Part shown: positions 25,416-33,889 of the stretch, in pieces
How positions within the stretch are numbered: position 1 is the first letter of the stretch
Layout of the letters: every line of letters begins with the position of its first letter
Source of the DNA: an uncultured Oscillospiraceae bacterium
GTDB lineage: Bacteria; Bacillota; Clostridia; Oscillospirales; Oscillospiraceae
Assembly (NCBI GenBank): GCA_944387125.1
Contig: CALXDT010000102.1
Coordinates: 1 to 46,389, forward strand
Reading direction: 5' to 3'
DNA length: 46,389 nt
Notes under the pieces: model-generated
Told to the model about the DNA's origin: nothing
What the model saw: the letters and a program-made list of their open reading frames with translations, nothing else
Database searches by the model: none
Made by a program: the position numbers and the translations under genes

Positions 25416-26324
25416 TTGGAAAGAGATATGGAATTTCTGTCCACCGAAAAGAACAACCCCAGCACGTGGTGTATTGACCAATGCTCAACTTCGCAGATGC
25501 TGCAGCTGATCAACGCAGAGGATCGTCAGGTTCCCCTGGCGGTTCAAGGAGCCATTCCCATGATTGCCCAGGCCGTAGACGGAATTGTGGAACATATGCG
25601 CATGGGCGGACGTCTTTTCTATATAGGCGCGGGTACCAGCGGGAGGCTTGGCGTATTGGACGCCAGTGAATGCCCGCCCACCTTCGGCACTTCACCGGAG
25701 CTGGTGGTGGGCATCATTGCCGGCGGCCCCAAAGCCCTGTCCTGCTCCAGCGAAGGCGCAGAAGATGATGAGGCGGCCGGAAAAGCCGAGATGGATGCCC
25801 ATCAGGTAAGCGAAAAGGACTCCGTTGTGGGAATTGCCGCCAGCGGCCGGACGCCTTTTGTCATGGGCGCCTTACAGCGCGCCAGAGAGATCGGCGCGTT
25901 TACCACCTGCCTGTGCAACACCCCCCATTCCGCCCTGGCTGCCGTATCCGACGTGGCCATTGAGGTTGTTACCGGCCCGGAGGTTATTATGGGCTCCACC
26001 CGCATGAAAGCGGGAACCGCCCAGAAGATGGTTCTGAATATGATCTCCACCTGCACCATGATCCAGCTGGGCAAGGTGTACTACAATTACATGGTGGACC
26101 TGAACGCCAATAACGAAAAGCTGTACGACCGGTCTGTGCGCATGGTTTGCCAGACCACAGGCGTAACGGCGGAAGCGGCGCAAAGCGCCCTGCAGGAAAC
26201 CGGCGGAAGCGTAAAAACCGCAATCTGCATGTTAAAAACCGGTTTAACCTCCCGTCAGGCATCTACCCTTCTGAGGGAACACAACGGTGTGCTGCGAGCC
26301 GCATTGAAAAGTGCCGGTGGGTAA
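25416..26324 (+). CDS. murQ: N-acetylmuramic acid 6-phosphate etherase MurQ
   Basis: A 302-residue SIS-domain enzyme that removes the lactyl ether from MurNAc-6-P to give GlcNAc-6-P and D-lactate in the cytoplasm. The signature is GAGTSGRLGVLDASECPPTFG with the catalytic Glu; GSTRMKAGTAQKM and MVDLNANNEKL are further family blocks. The chosen start is TTG at 25416, seven bases after AGGAGG, giving the usual family length. The ATG at 25428 is too far from the ribosome site, and the long upstream extension covers the leader. MurQ heads an eight-gene operon with an importer, a kinase and an RpiR regulator, which fixes the theme as MurNAc salvage. Confidence 0.95.
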   Translation: MERDMEFLSTEKNNPSTWCIDQCSTSQMLQLINAEDRQVPLAVQGAIPMIAQAVDGIVEHMRMGGRLFYIGAGTSGRLGVLDASECPPTFGTSPELVVGIIAGGPKALSCSSEGAEDDEAAGKAEMDAHQVSEKDSVVGIAASGRTPFVMGALQRAREIGAFTTCLCNTPHSALAAVSDVAIEVVTGPEVIMGSTRMKAGTAQKMVLNMISTCTMIQLGKVYYNYMVDLNANNEKLYDRSVRMVCQTTGVTAEAAQSALQETGGSVKTAICMLKTGLTSRQASTLLREHNGVLRAALKSAGG

Positions 26325-26426
26325 CTGGCTGGAAATTCGAGGAATTACACGCTGCGCCATGGAATTTGTGCTTCGTGTAAGATATCCTGCCCGTATCAAC
26401 TTTTGACACAAAGGAGGACAAATGAA

Positions 26427-27854
26427 ATGAAAATGAAGAGCATCCTGGCATTCCTGATCGCATTGGCAATGATGTGGAGCCTGACAGCTTGCGGCTCCTC
26501 CAGCACGCCGGAAACCGCCGCCTCCACCGCCGCTCCCGCCGCCGACCCCACCGCTGCCGGAGAATCGGCTTCGGCCGGAGAAGCCGACGCCCTGGAACAG
26601 TGGGGAAAAACGATGCAGGAGCAGTACGGCGGCACCACCATCAACGCCTTGCTGGCCTCCCACCCCTCCACCACTGCCATGCTGGAAATGATCGATGAAT
26701 TTACCCAGCTGACAGGCATCGAAGTCAATACGCGGGTTCTGGCCAGCACCGAAATGAAAACCATGCAGCGTTCCAACTCCTCTACCAAAACCGGTATTTT
26801 TGATGTGTATATGGTAGATGCCTTCACGGTATATGAATATGCCAAAGCAGGCTATATTGAAAATCTGGAAGGGTATTTGAACGATCCGGTCATGACCCCG
26901 GAATGGTATGATTACGAGGATATCCTGCTTGCTTTCCGGGATGGCATCGCTTCGGTGGAAGGCGTCCCCTACCTTCTGCCGATCGCGGGAGAAAGCCGCT
27001 TCGTGGCCTACAGAACCGATTTGTTTGAAGAGCACGGGAAGGAACCCCCCGAAACCATTGAGGAATGGCTGGAGCTGTGCCGCTACTTCCAGGAGGCCGG
27101 AAACGGCGACTATTACGGCATTTCCTTCCGCGGCGCATCCGGCACGCTGGTTGGCTCGGCGCATATGGCCATTGCCTATTGCTTCTCTGACACGCCGATT
27201 ATCGACCCCGCCACCGGCGAATACCAGCTGGATTCCCCGGAGACCATCGAATCCATCCAATTCATCCTGGATCTGGCGGAATGCTCCTCCCCTGACATCG
27301 CCAGCATGAACCATGAAGACGCTGCCGCTCTGTTTGCCCAGGGCAAGTGCGCGATGTGGTTTGACGCCACCTCCCTGGCCTACATGGCAGAGGATCCCTC
27401 CTCTTCCGTCGTATCGGACAAGGTTTCTTACTTCAACGTGCCCCAGGGTCCTGCCGGCGGCAGCGGCGCGGTGGCCGGATGGAGTTTGGGCATTCCCACC
27501 GACTCTGAAAACAAGGGCGCGGCATACGCCTTCTGTATGTACATGTCCAGCCGGGAGAAGGCCAAGGAATACAACCTGGCCGGTGGTGTGCCCTGCCGCA
27601 CCTCCAGCTTTGAAGATCCGGAGATTCTGGCTGCCAATCCCACCAACAGCTTTATTTTCGCGGCCATCGATGACGCCGGTGAATTGACCGAACGGGGCGT
27701 CAGCTACAACTACCCCTCCATTAACGTGCTGAGCTTTATGGGTATCATCGGCAACGAGATCAACCGTGCGGAGATCGGTGAGATCACCGCCCAGGAGGCC
27801 GGTGAAAACGCCCAGAAGCAGATAGAATCGGTCCTGGCTGAGCAAAACGCATAA
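26427..27854 (+). CDS. ABC transporter solute-binding lipoprotein, probable amino-sugar/muropeptide receptor
   Basis: A 475-residue family 1 solute-binding protein. The signal peptide (MKMKSILAFLIALAMMWSLTAC) ends in a clear lipobox LTAC at residues 19-22, followed by a Ser/Thr/Ala/Pro linker. GESRFVAYRTDLFEEHG and GWSLGIPTDSENKGAAYAF are typical of sugar-binding subunits. ATG at 26427 has AAGGAGG nine bases upstream. It begins about 100 bp after murQ and is followed by a hairpin and two permeases. From context it binds MurNAc, a GlcNAc-MurNAc disaccharide or a MurNAc-peptide; the exact ligand is inferred. Confidence 0.9.
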   Translation: MKMKSILAFLIALAMMWSLTACGSSSTPETAASTAAPAADPTAAGESASAGEADALEQWGKTMQEQYGGTTINALLASHPSTTAMLEMIDEFTQLTGIEVNTRVLASTEMKTMQRSNSSTKTGIFDVYMVDAFTVYEYAKAGYIENLEGYLNDPVMTPEWYDYEDILLAFRDGIASVEGVPYLLPIAGESRFVAYRTDLFEEHGKEPPETIEEWLELCRYFQEAGNGDYYGISFRGASGTLVGSAHMAIAYCFSDTPIIDPATGEYQLDSPETIESIQFILDLAECSSPDIASMNHEDAAALFAQGKCAMWFDATSLAYMAEDPSSSVVSDKVSYFNVPQGPAGGSGAVAGWSLGIPTDSENKGAAYAFCMYMSSREKAKEYNLAGGVPCRTSSFEDPEILAANPTNSFIFAAIDDAGELTERGVSYNYPSINVLSFMGIIGNEINRAEIGEITAQEAGENAQKQIESVLAEQNA

Positions 27855-27874
27855 GTCCACAGTTTTACAGAAAA

Positions 27875-27901
27875 CCCATGGGGGCAGCACGCCCCCATGG
27901 G
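27875..27901 (+). terminator. Intercistronic hairpin between binding-protein and permease genes
   Basis: CCCATGGGGGC (27875-27885) pairs perfectly with GCCCCCATGGG (27891-27901) around AGCAC, with no U-tract. It is in the same position as the hairpin at 5836-5872 in the island operon. It probably protects the upstream binding-protein message or lowers read-through. Confidence 0.75.
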
Positions 27902-27953
27902 AAACAAAGGCGATACCCTTTCCAAGCGTCGCCAAACCACGGGAGGTGTGTAA

Positions 27954-28859
27954 ATGGGAAAATTGTCAGTGCAATTCCAAAACCGACTTCGCAAGCATCC
28001 CCAGGTGCCGTACATTTTGCCTACCGCCATTGTGATGCTTCTGCTGTTTATTCTGCCGCTGGTATTTGTTTTTCTGATCAGCCTGACAAATTACCGTTTG
28101 GGCGTCGGATTGGATGATATCAGCTTCCTGGGGCTTTCCAATTACAAGCGCCTGTTCTCAGGGGAGGAAAGCGGTTTTTACTACTCCGTGTTTATCAGCG
28201 TCTTTTTTATGGTTCTGGGAACACTGATCCAAATGATTCTGGGAATGATCTGCGCATTGCTGCTGAACCAGCGTTTCCGCAGGAAGGGTCTGGTAATCGC
28301 CTGCCTCATTGTACCCATTGCCATGACGCCCAGTATCGCCTCCCAAATCTGGAAGCTGATGTTCAACAGCGAGTTCGGCGTCATCAACTACTTTATCGAG
28401 GCCGTTACCGGACAAACGGTCCAGTGGTTAAGCGCGGATTACGCGTTTTTATCTGTACTCATCGCCACGGTTTGGCAGTATACCCCCTTTGTAACGCTTA
28501 TGCTTTACGCAGGTCTGTGCTCGCTGCCCCAAAGTCCGTATGAGTCCGCCATTTTGGACGGCGCCAACAAATGGCAGCTGTTCCGGCATATCACCCTTCC
28601 TCTGCTGAAAAACCTGATTCTTCTTTGCGCGCTGATGCGCTCCATCGACATGCTGAAAACCTTCGACATTCCCTATGTTCTAACCCAGGGCGGCCCCGGA
28701 AATGCCACCCGGTTTTTGAGTTTGAAGATCTACGACACCGGTTTCGGTGAGCAGAACTTTGTGGGACGCGCTTCGGCCATGGCCGTGGTGCTGATTGTCC
28801 TGGTCAGTCTCATCAGTCTGGCGCTGTTCCGCGTTATGAACAAGAGTAAGGAGGGTTGA
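27954..28859 (+). CDS. ABC sugar permease, MalF type
   Basis: A 301-residue polytopic membrane protein. The first hydrophobic segment is YILPTAIVMLLLFILPLVFV, and the EAA loop is YESAILDGANKWQLFRHITL. GGPGNATRFLSLKIYDTGF near the C-terminus is shared with the island permease at 5892. GGGAGGTG precedes the ATG. It forms the channel with the next gene for the binding protein at 26427. The ATPase is not encoded here. Confidence 0.92.
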   Translation: MGKLSVQFQNRLRKHPQVPYILPTAIVMLLLFILPLVFVFLISLTNYRLGVGLDDISFLGLSNYKRLFSGEESGFYYSVFISVFFMVLGTLIQMILGMICALLLNQRFRRKGLVIACLIVPIAMTPSIASQIWKLMFNSEFGVINYFIEAVTGQTVQWLSADYAFLSVLIATVWQYTPFVTLMLYAGLCSLPQSPYESAILDGANKWQLFRHITLPLLKNLILLCALMRSIDMLKTFDIPYVLTQGGPGNATRFLSLKIYDTGFGEQNFVGRASAMAVVLIVLVSLISLALFRVMNKSKEG

Positions 28860-28860
28860 T

Positions 28861-29691
28861 ATGAAAAAGCCCCTTCGTAAGCGGATGAACAGGATTTTCC
28901 TGTACCTGGCCCTTTTTGCCGTCTGCTTTGTATCTATTTTTCCTTACCTTTGGATGGTTTTGGTCAGTGTGAAGGAGCGGGTTTTGGTCTATCAGCCGGG
29001 GGTATGGTTTTTTCAGCCCACTTTTGAAAACTACAAAACCATCTTTCAGCGGTATGATCTGGGTTCATACATGATCAACAGCGCCATCATCGCCGGCTGC
29101 AACTGTGTGATCTCACTGTTCTTCGGCAGCCTGACCGCCTTTGCGCTGGCTCGCTACCGGTTTAAAGGCCGAAAGCAGTTTTCCTTCTTCATGCTGTTCA
29201 TCCGGATCCTGCCTGCCGTCGCCTCGATTATCCCACTGTTCATCATTGCCGCGGCGCTTCAGATGCTGGACACCCACGCAGTGCTGATTATCACGTATCT
29301 TCTTTTCAACATCCCCTTTACCGTACTGATGATGCAGGGCTTTTTTGAAGATATCTCCAGGGATATCGAGGAAGCCGCCATGATCGACGGATGCAATTCC
29401 TTTCAGGTGCTTTATAAAATCGTGGTTCCCCTGGCCATGCCCGGCATTGTGGCCACCGCCATTTTCTGCATCATCAACGCATGGAACGAATTTGTCTATG
29501 CCATGCAGCTGACCACCTTCAACGCCAGCACCGTCCCCACCATCGTCCAGATGTTTAAAACTGTGACGGGCATCGTCTGGGGCGAAATGTCCGCAGTGGG
29601 CACCGTTTCCACCCTGCCGGTACTGGTATTCGCCATGCTGGTGCAAAAGCAGATGGTTCGGGGTCTGAGCTTCGGCGCCGTGAAGGACTGA
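28861..29691 (+). CDS. ABC sugar permease, MalG type
   Basis: A 276-residue permease starting one base after the preceding stop codon, with AAGGAGG inside the end of the upstream gene. It has six predicted membrane segments, the first at residues 12-33. The EAA loop is EEAAMIDGCNSFQVLYKIVV and WNEFVYAMQL lies in the following conserved block. It is the second half of the murQ-operon importer. Confidence 0.92.
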   Translation: MKKPLRKRMNRIFLYLALFAVCFVSIFPYLWMVLVSVKERVLVYQPGVWFFQPTFENYKTIFQRYDLGSYMINSAIIAGCNCVISLFFGSLTAFALARYRFKGRKQFSFFMLFIRILPAVASIIPLFIIAAALQMLDTHAVLIITYLLFNIPFTVLMMQGFFEDISRDIEEAAMIDGCNSFQVLYKIVVPLAMPGIVATAIFCIINAWNEFVYAMQLTTFNASTVPTIVQMFKTVTGIVWGEMSAVGTVSTLPVLVFAMLVQKQMVRGLSFGAVKD

Positions 29692-29793
29692 CAAAAACGC
29701 AAAGCCGGCGGCACCCGAAAGGCGCCGGTCAAATAAACCCAAAGACTTTTTCAAGAGATTTTCATGAGAAATCCCGGAAAGGAAAGGATCATT

Positions 29794-30819
29794 ATGAAGA
29801 AAATGAAAGCAGCTGTAATCGGGGCGGGTATTTTCGGCAGTTTTCACGTCAGAGCACTCTCCGAAATGCCAACGGTAGAAGTCACCGCCATTTGTGATCT
29901 GAACCGGGATCGGGCTGAAAAGCTTGCCGCAGAATACCATGTTCCCCAGGTGTATCAGAGCCATATGGAAATGCTGCACCAAAGCGGCTGTGATTTTGTA
30001 ACCATCGCCACCCCCGATCATCTGCATGCCCAGGTAGCTGTTGATGTCGCCAATGCCGGTCTCCCCTTTCTGGTGGAAAAGCCCTTTGCTACCACCCGGG
30101 AGGATATTGAACGCATGCGGGAAGCCATCGCAAAAAACCGCGTGCGCGCCATGTGCGATTTACATAATCGCTCCAGCCAGCCCTATGCCATGGCCAAGGC
30201 CATAATCGACAGCGGCCAGATGGGCAATGTCTGCCATATGTATGTGCGCCTGAACGACAACAAATCGGTTGCCACCGACATGCTCAGCTGGTCCTCCGCC
30301 TCCTCCGTCCTATGGTTCCTGGGAAGCCACAGTCTGGATCTGCTGTGCTATCTGTGCGGTTCCCGTCCCAAAACCGTATACGCACTGTCCCGAAAAGGGG
30401 TTCTCAAGAGCTTGGGGGTCGATACTGTGGATGTGTACCAAACCTCTTTGGAATTTGAAAACGGCGTAATCGCCCAGATGGAAAACGGCTGGATCGTCCC
30501 CAACGGAAACACCGCTATCATTGATATGAAATGCAACATTACCTGTGAAAAGGGCGCGTTCAATATGAACACCTCCAACAGCGACATGCTGCAGGTTCTC
30601 ACCGAAACCCATACCGAAACGCCAAACTGCATTGCCCGTCCAGTAATCAACGGCCGGGTGGAGGGCTTTGCGCCCGGCAACATCGCGAGCTTTGTCCGGT
30701 GCCTGCAGGACGGCACTCCGTTCAACATTACCGTGGATGAAGCCGCAGAGGTCTGTCTGGCCATACTGGGAATTCTGGAATCTGCCGAAAAACGGCAGCC
30801 GGTGGATATTCGGTATTAA
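29794..30819 (+). CDS. Gfo/Idh/MocA-family NAD(P)-dependent oxidoreductase
   Basis: A 341-residue protein. The N-terminal Rossmann domain has GAGIFGSFHVRAL and TAICDLNRDRAEKL. The EKPFA motif with the catalytic Lys is at about residues 93-97, and the C-terminal alpha/beta domain follows. Members act on sugars, often through a transient 3-keto intermediate. In a murQ operon its step is not obvious: it may epimerise or unblock a modified amino sugar, or act on an anhydro or disaccharide form. ATG at 29794 has AAAGGAAAGGA upstream; ATG at 29764 lacks a good site. Its position between importer and kinase suggests it acts early on the imported sugar. Confidence 0.9.
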   Translation: MKKMKAAVIGAGIFGSFHVRALSEMPTVEVTAICDLNRDRAEKLAAEYHVPQVYQSHMEMLHQSGCDFVTIATPDHLHAQVAVDVANAGLPFLVEKPFATTREDIERMREAIAKNRVRAMCDLHNRSSQPYAMAKAIIDSGQMGNVCHMYVRLNDNKSVATDMLSWSSASSVLWFLGSHSLDLLCYLCGSRPKTVYALSRKGVLKSLGVDTVDVYQTSLEFENGVIAQMENGWIVPNGNTAIIDMKCNITCEKGAFNMNTSNSDMLQVLTETHTETPNCIARPVINGRVEGFAPGNIASFVRCLQDGTPFNITVDEAAEVCLAILGILESAEKRQPVDIRY

Positions 30820-30838
30820 CGCAGGAAGGGATCAGGCC

Positions 30839-31762
30839 ATGAATTCCGGATATTATCTGGGCATAGACGGCGGCGGCACCAAAAGCACAGCTATGCTGGC
30901 CTTTACCCACAGTGCCCCTCCGATTCGCCTGACAGGCGGCCCTATGAATCTGTGCAGCGCGCCTTTCCCGGAGGTAGCAGACAACCTCCGCTGCCTGCTG
31001 CGGTCGGTTCAGGAATCTGCGGGTTCCGCCCCCTGCCTTGGCATTGGAGCAGGTCTGGCCGGGTTTACCCATCCGCAAGCGCCGGATTTTTTCCGGAACT
31101 TGATTGCCGCCTGGTATCCCGGAGTGCCGATGATGCTGGACACCGACGCCGCCGCCGCTTTATATGGTGCACACGGCGCGCCGGACGGGATGATCCTGAT
31201 CTCCGGAACAGGTTCGGTCTGCTACGGCATGCACCGACAGAACTGCTGCCAGGTGGGCGGCGGCGGGCATCTTCTGGACGATGCGGGCAGCGGCTACAGC
31301 ATCGGCCGGGACATTTTGTCATCTGTTTTAAAATCTCTGGATGGGCGGCTTCCCAATACCGTTCTTTCCGAGCTTCTGGCTCGTCACGGCCTGTCTCCCA
31401 ACCGCGGGACGCTGATTGGCTTCGCCTATGCCCCCACCACCGGGAAAGACGACATCGCTGCCCTTGCGCCTCTGCTGACAGAAGCCTGCGCCAGTGGGGA
31501 TCCCATAGCCCTGTCCATAGCGGAACGGGCAGCGGGCGGCTTGCTGGAGCTGGCAGCAGCCGCTGCCCGGCGGCTGCTGCTGCCCCAGGGGCCTTTGGCC
31601 TTCTCCGGCAGTATTCTGCAAAAAGAGCCCTTTGTACGCAGGCGTCTTTTGGAAAAACTTGACAACCAATTATCGACAATGGTATATTATAATGCGAAGG
31701 CAGATGCCGCCTCCGGCGCTGTACGGATGGCGCGGCAGGCTGCCGGAAAGGATATTCTGTGA
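30839..31762 (+). CDS. BadF/BadG/BcrA-type amino-sugar kinase (MurK/NagK-like)
   Basis: A 307-residue ASKHA-fold kinase. The phosphate-1 motif is YLGIDGGGTKS. DTDAAAALYGAHG carries the likely catalytic Asp, ISGTGSVCYG is phosphate-2, and GGGGHLLDDAGSGYSIGRD is typical of GlcNAc/MurNAc kinases. An ABC importer delivers unphosphorylated sugar, so a kinase is needed to make MurNAc-6-P for MurQ; this gene fits that role, as MurK does in Clostridium acetobutylicum. GGAAGGG precedes the ATG. Its TGA overlaps the next gene's GTG. Whether it prefers MurNAc or GlcNAc is not readable from sequence. Confidence 0.88.
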   Translation: MNSGYYLGIDGGGTKSTAMLAFTHSAPPIRLTGGPMNLCSAPFPEVADNLRCLLRSVQESAGSAPCLGIGAGLAGFTHPQAPDFFRNLIAAWYPGVPMMLDTDAAAALYGAHGAPDGMILISGTGSVCYGMHRQNCCQVGGGGHLLDDAGSGYSIGRDILSSVLKSLDGRLPNTVLSELLARHGLSPNRGTLIGFAYAPTTGKDDIAALAPLLTEACASGDPIALSIAERAAGGLLELAAAAARRLLLPQGPLAFSGSILQKEPFVRRRLLEKLDNQLSTMVYYNAKADAASGAVRMARQAAGKDIL

Positions 31763-32805
31763 ATACGATCCGGGATTATCTGGAAAGCTGTGTGGAGCAA
31801 GGCGCCTTTCCCGGCGCCGTTTGGAATATCGGCACAAAGGATCAGGTTCTGGAACAAGGTGCCGTCGGCCGTCTGGGCACTGGGCTGGATTGTGCCCGGC
31901 TGGACAGTCTGTATGATCTGGCTTCCGTCACAAAAATCATTGTCACCTATGCCCTGATGCAGCAGCTGCAGGAGGGTCTGGTGCGGCTGGAGGACACTCT
32001 GGGAGATTGGCTCCCGGATTACCGCAGCCACCCTGACAAAGCGAACGTCACGCTGCAATCGCTGCTGACCCATACCAGCATCATTCCCGGCCGGCTGCAG
32101 CTGTACCGCCATGCCCACAGCCGGGAAGATTTGCTGGAAGCCATCCGCTGGCAGGTTCCCCGTTCCGACAGTCCGCAGCGGGTTTTTTACACCTCCAAAG
32201 GCTATATTCTCCTGGGTGAGGTGGTGTCGGCGGTGGACGCCATGCCTTTGGATCAGGTTGTTTCCCGCCGTGTCCTGATGCCGCTGGGCATGGAGAATAC
32301 CTGCTTCAATCCCCCTGCTGAGATGCTGGATCGCGTCGCCCCCACGGAGTTCTGTCCCTGGCGGAATCGCGTAGTCCGGGGGCAGGTACACGACGAAAAC
32401 GCCGTGGTTCTCGGCGGTGTCAGCGGCCATGCGGGTCTGTTCTCCACCGCCGGCGATGTAGCCCTTGCCGCCCGGGTGATGCTGAGCGGCCAGACCGCCA
32501 AAGGCGATCCCTATTTCCATCCCGCCCTGATTCGAAAAATGACCCGGAACTACACCGCAGGCTGCGGCGAGAACCGGGGCTTGGGGTTTATGATCGCCGG
32601 GCCGAACGCCCCGGCAGGGGATCTGATGTCCCCCGGGAGCTTCGGCCACACGGGTTTTACAGGAACCAGCCTGTGGATCGATCCGGAACAGGGGCTCTAT
32701 GCGGTGCTTCTGTCCAACCGGGTGCATCCCTCCCGGGACAATCCCGCGATTGACCGGGTTCGGCATATTTTTCACAATTTAGCGGTTTTGCAATACGCAA
32801 AATAA
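31759..32805 (+). CDS. Serine beta-lactamase-fold hydrolase, AmiE-like muropeptide amidase candidate
   Basis: A 348-residue class C beta-lactamase/esterase-family protein. The SxxK nucleophile motif is SVTK in YDLASVTKIIV at about residue 57. A YTS triad lies in VFYTSKGYILLG, and HTG in FGHTGFTGTS stands for KTG. There is no signal peptide, so it acts in the cytoplasm. Bacillus murQ clusters contain a YbbE/AmiE protein of this fold, which strips peptide from MurNAc, and that role fits here: imported MurNAc-peptides would be trimmed inside the cell. GTG at 31759 overlaps the kinase stop, indicating coupling. A beta-lactamase role in resistance is unlikely. Confidence 0.8.
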   Translation: MNTIRDYLESCVEQGAFPGAVWNIGTKDQVLEQGAVGRLGTGLDCARLDSLYDLASVTKIIVTYALMQQLQEGLVRLEDTLGDWLPDYRSHPDKANVTLQSLLTHTSIIPGRLQLYRHAHSREDLLEAIRWQVPRSDSPQRVFYTSKGYILLGEVVSAVDAMPLDQVVSRRVLMPLGMENTCFNPPAEMLDRVAPTEFCPWRNRVVRGQVHDENAVVLGGVSGHAGLFSTAGDVALAARVMLSGQTAKGDPYFHPALIRKMTRNYTAGCGENRGLGFMIAGPNAPAGDLMSPGSFGHTGFTGTSLWIDPEQGLYAVLLSNRVHPSRDNPAIDRVRHIFHNLAVLQYAK

Positions 32806-32836
32806 GATTCTGAGGAATATAGGGTTGGGAGATACC

Positions 32837-33703
32837 ATGGATAGTTTACTGGTTAAAATTCGGGAACTGCGTCAGGAATTGACCGGGAAAGACCGATGTA
32901 TTGCCGATTACATTCTGGAGCACGAAAAGCAGTCCCCATGGTTAACAATCAAGCAGCTGGCTGACGGAAGCGGCGTAAGCCAATCCGCCGTTGTTCGGTT
33001 CTGTAAACTATTCGGGAGCCGCGGATATCGGGATTTCCGCAACCGCCTTGCCCAGGACGTTCTGGCCAAAGCTCCCGGTCAGGAGACTTCTGCCGCCAGC
33101 TTTACCTGGGATCTGGCAGAAAATGAACATCTGCCTTCCATCGCCGCCCGCATCGCATCGGACAATATGCGGGCCGTTCAGGAGACCGTGGATCTTCTCA
33201 ACGAAGAAATCCTGAACCGCGCCGTAGACGCCTTGGCAAAAGCGCGCACCATCGGGTTCTTCGGATGCGGGGCTTCCGGAATCGTTGCCATGGACGCCTA
33301 TCAAAAGTTCATCCGAATCGGAAAGGCCTGCAATGCCAGCCAGGATTCCCACGTTCAGATGACGGTGGCCTCCAATCTGCGCAAGGGCGATGTGGCCGTG
33401 ATCTTCTCCTACTCCGGCAGAACCAGAGACGTGCTGGAGATTGCCGCCGCCGCCTCAGAACGAGGCGCCACCATTCTCGTCGTCACCAAGTACGGCCATG
33501 ACAACCCCCTGGCCGCTATGGCGGATATCACCGTTTTTACCACAGCCCCGGAGGTGCTCTACCGAAGCAGCGCCAGCAGTTCCCGAATCGCTCAGCTGAC
33601 CGTTGTGGACATTCTGTTTTCCGGCACGGCCAGCCGAAACCTCGAGGCTTATTCGGAAAACCTGGAAAGCACCTATAAATATGCCACGATCAAAAAGTCC
33701 TGA
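32837..33703 (+). CDS. RpiR-family transcriptional regulator (MurR-like)
   Basis: A 288-residue protein. The N-terminal RpiR HTH includes LTIKQLADGSGVSQSAVVRF and LFGSRGYRDFRNRLAQD. The C-terminal SIS sugar-phosphate-binding domain includes IGFFGCGASGIVAMDAYQ and IFSYSGRTRDVLEIA. In MurR the SIS domain senses MurNAc-6-P, the MurQ substrate, and relieves repression; the same logic is expected here. GGGAG lies six bases before ATG 32837; an upstream TTG at 32825 is less likely. It is the last gene of the murQ operon and probably autoregulates through the AT-rich inverted repeat near 25,210. Confidence 0.93.
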   Translation: MDSLLVKIRELRQELTGKDRCIADYILEHEKQSPWLTIKQLADGSGVSQSAVVRFCKLFGSRGYRDFRNRLAQDVLAKAPGQETSAASFTWDLAENEHLPSIAARIASDNMRAVQETVDLLNEEILNRAVDALAKARTIGFFGCGASGIVAMDAYQKFIRIGKACNASQDSHVQMTVASNLRKGDVAVIFSYSGRTRDVLEIAAAASERGATILVVTKYGHDNPLAAMADITVFTTAPEVLYRSSASSSRIAQLTVVDILFSGTASRNLEAYSENLESTYKYATIKKS

Positions 33704-33749
33704 TCTGACCAGTGGCGGTTATATCCGGTTTCTCCTTCTGCGGAATCTG

Positions 33750-33789
33750 CATGGAGGGCTTGGCCGTGCCGTTTTCAAATTGCGAACGT
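33750..33789 (-). pseudogene. XRE-type HTH fragment, near-copy of part of the 34374 gene
   Basis: The minus strand reads SQFENGTAKPSMQ, and the DNA matches 35036-35075 (SQIENGTAKPSMQ in the XRE-TPR gene) at about 36 of 39 positions. Only this short piece is present and it has no start or stop of its own. It abuts an RpiR fragment on the other strand. Confidence 0.65.
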
Positions 33790-33886
33790 CATCGACATTC
33801 TCTATACCAGCTTTGTCAACCAGGACTTTGCCAAAAACATCCAGCGTCTGGAGCAAAACCAGCTGACCAAGCTGGCGGACAAATAA
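33785..33886 (+). pseudogene. C-terminal fragment of a second RpiR-family regulator
   Basis: The plus strand reads QIANVIDILYTSFVNQDFAK followed by NIQRLEQNQLTKLADK and a stop. This is the standard C-terminal tail of RpiR proteins (compare RIAQLTVVDILF in the intact neighbour). There is no N-terminal part. It is a different paralogue from the intact gene that ends at 33703, and is probably what remained after deletion or recombination. Confidence 0.7.
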
Positions 33887-33889
33887 TCC

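Noticed and set aside
31759..32805. Beta-lactam resistance gene
   Set aside because: No signal peptide, and the gene lies in a murQ/kinase/RpiR operon; a muropeptide hydrolase is more likely.
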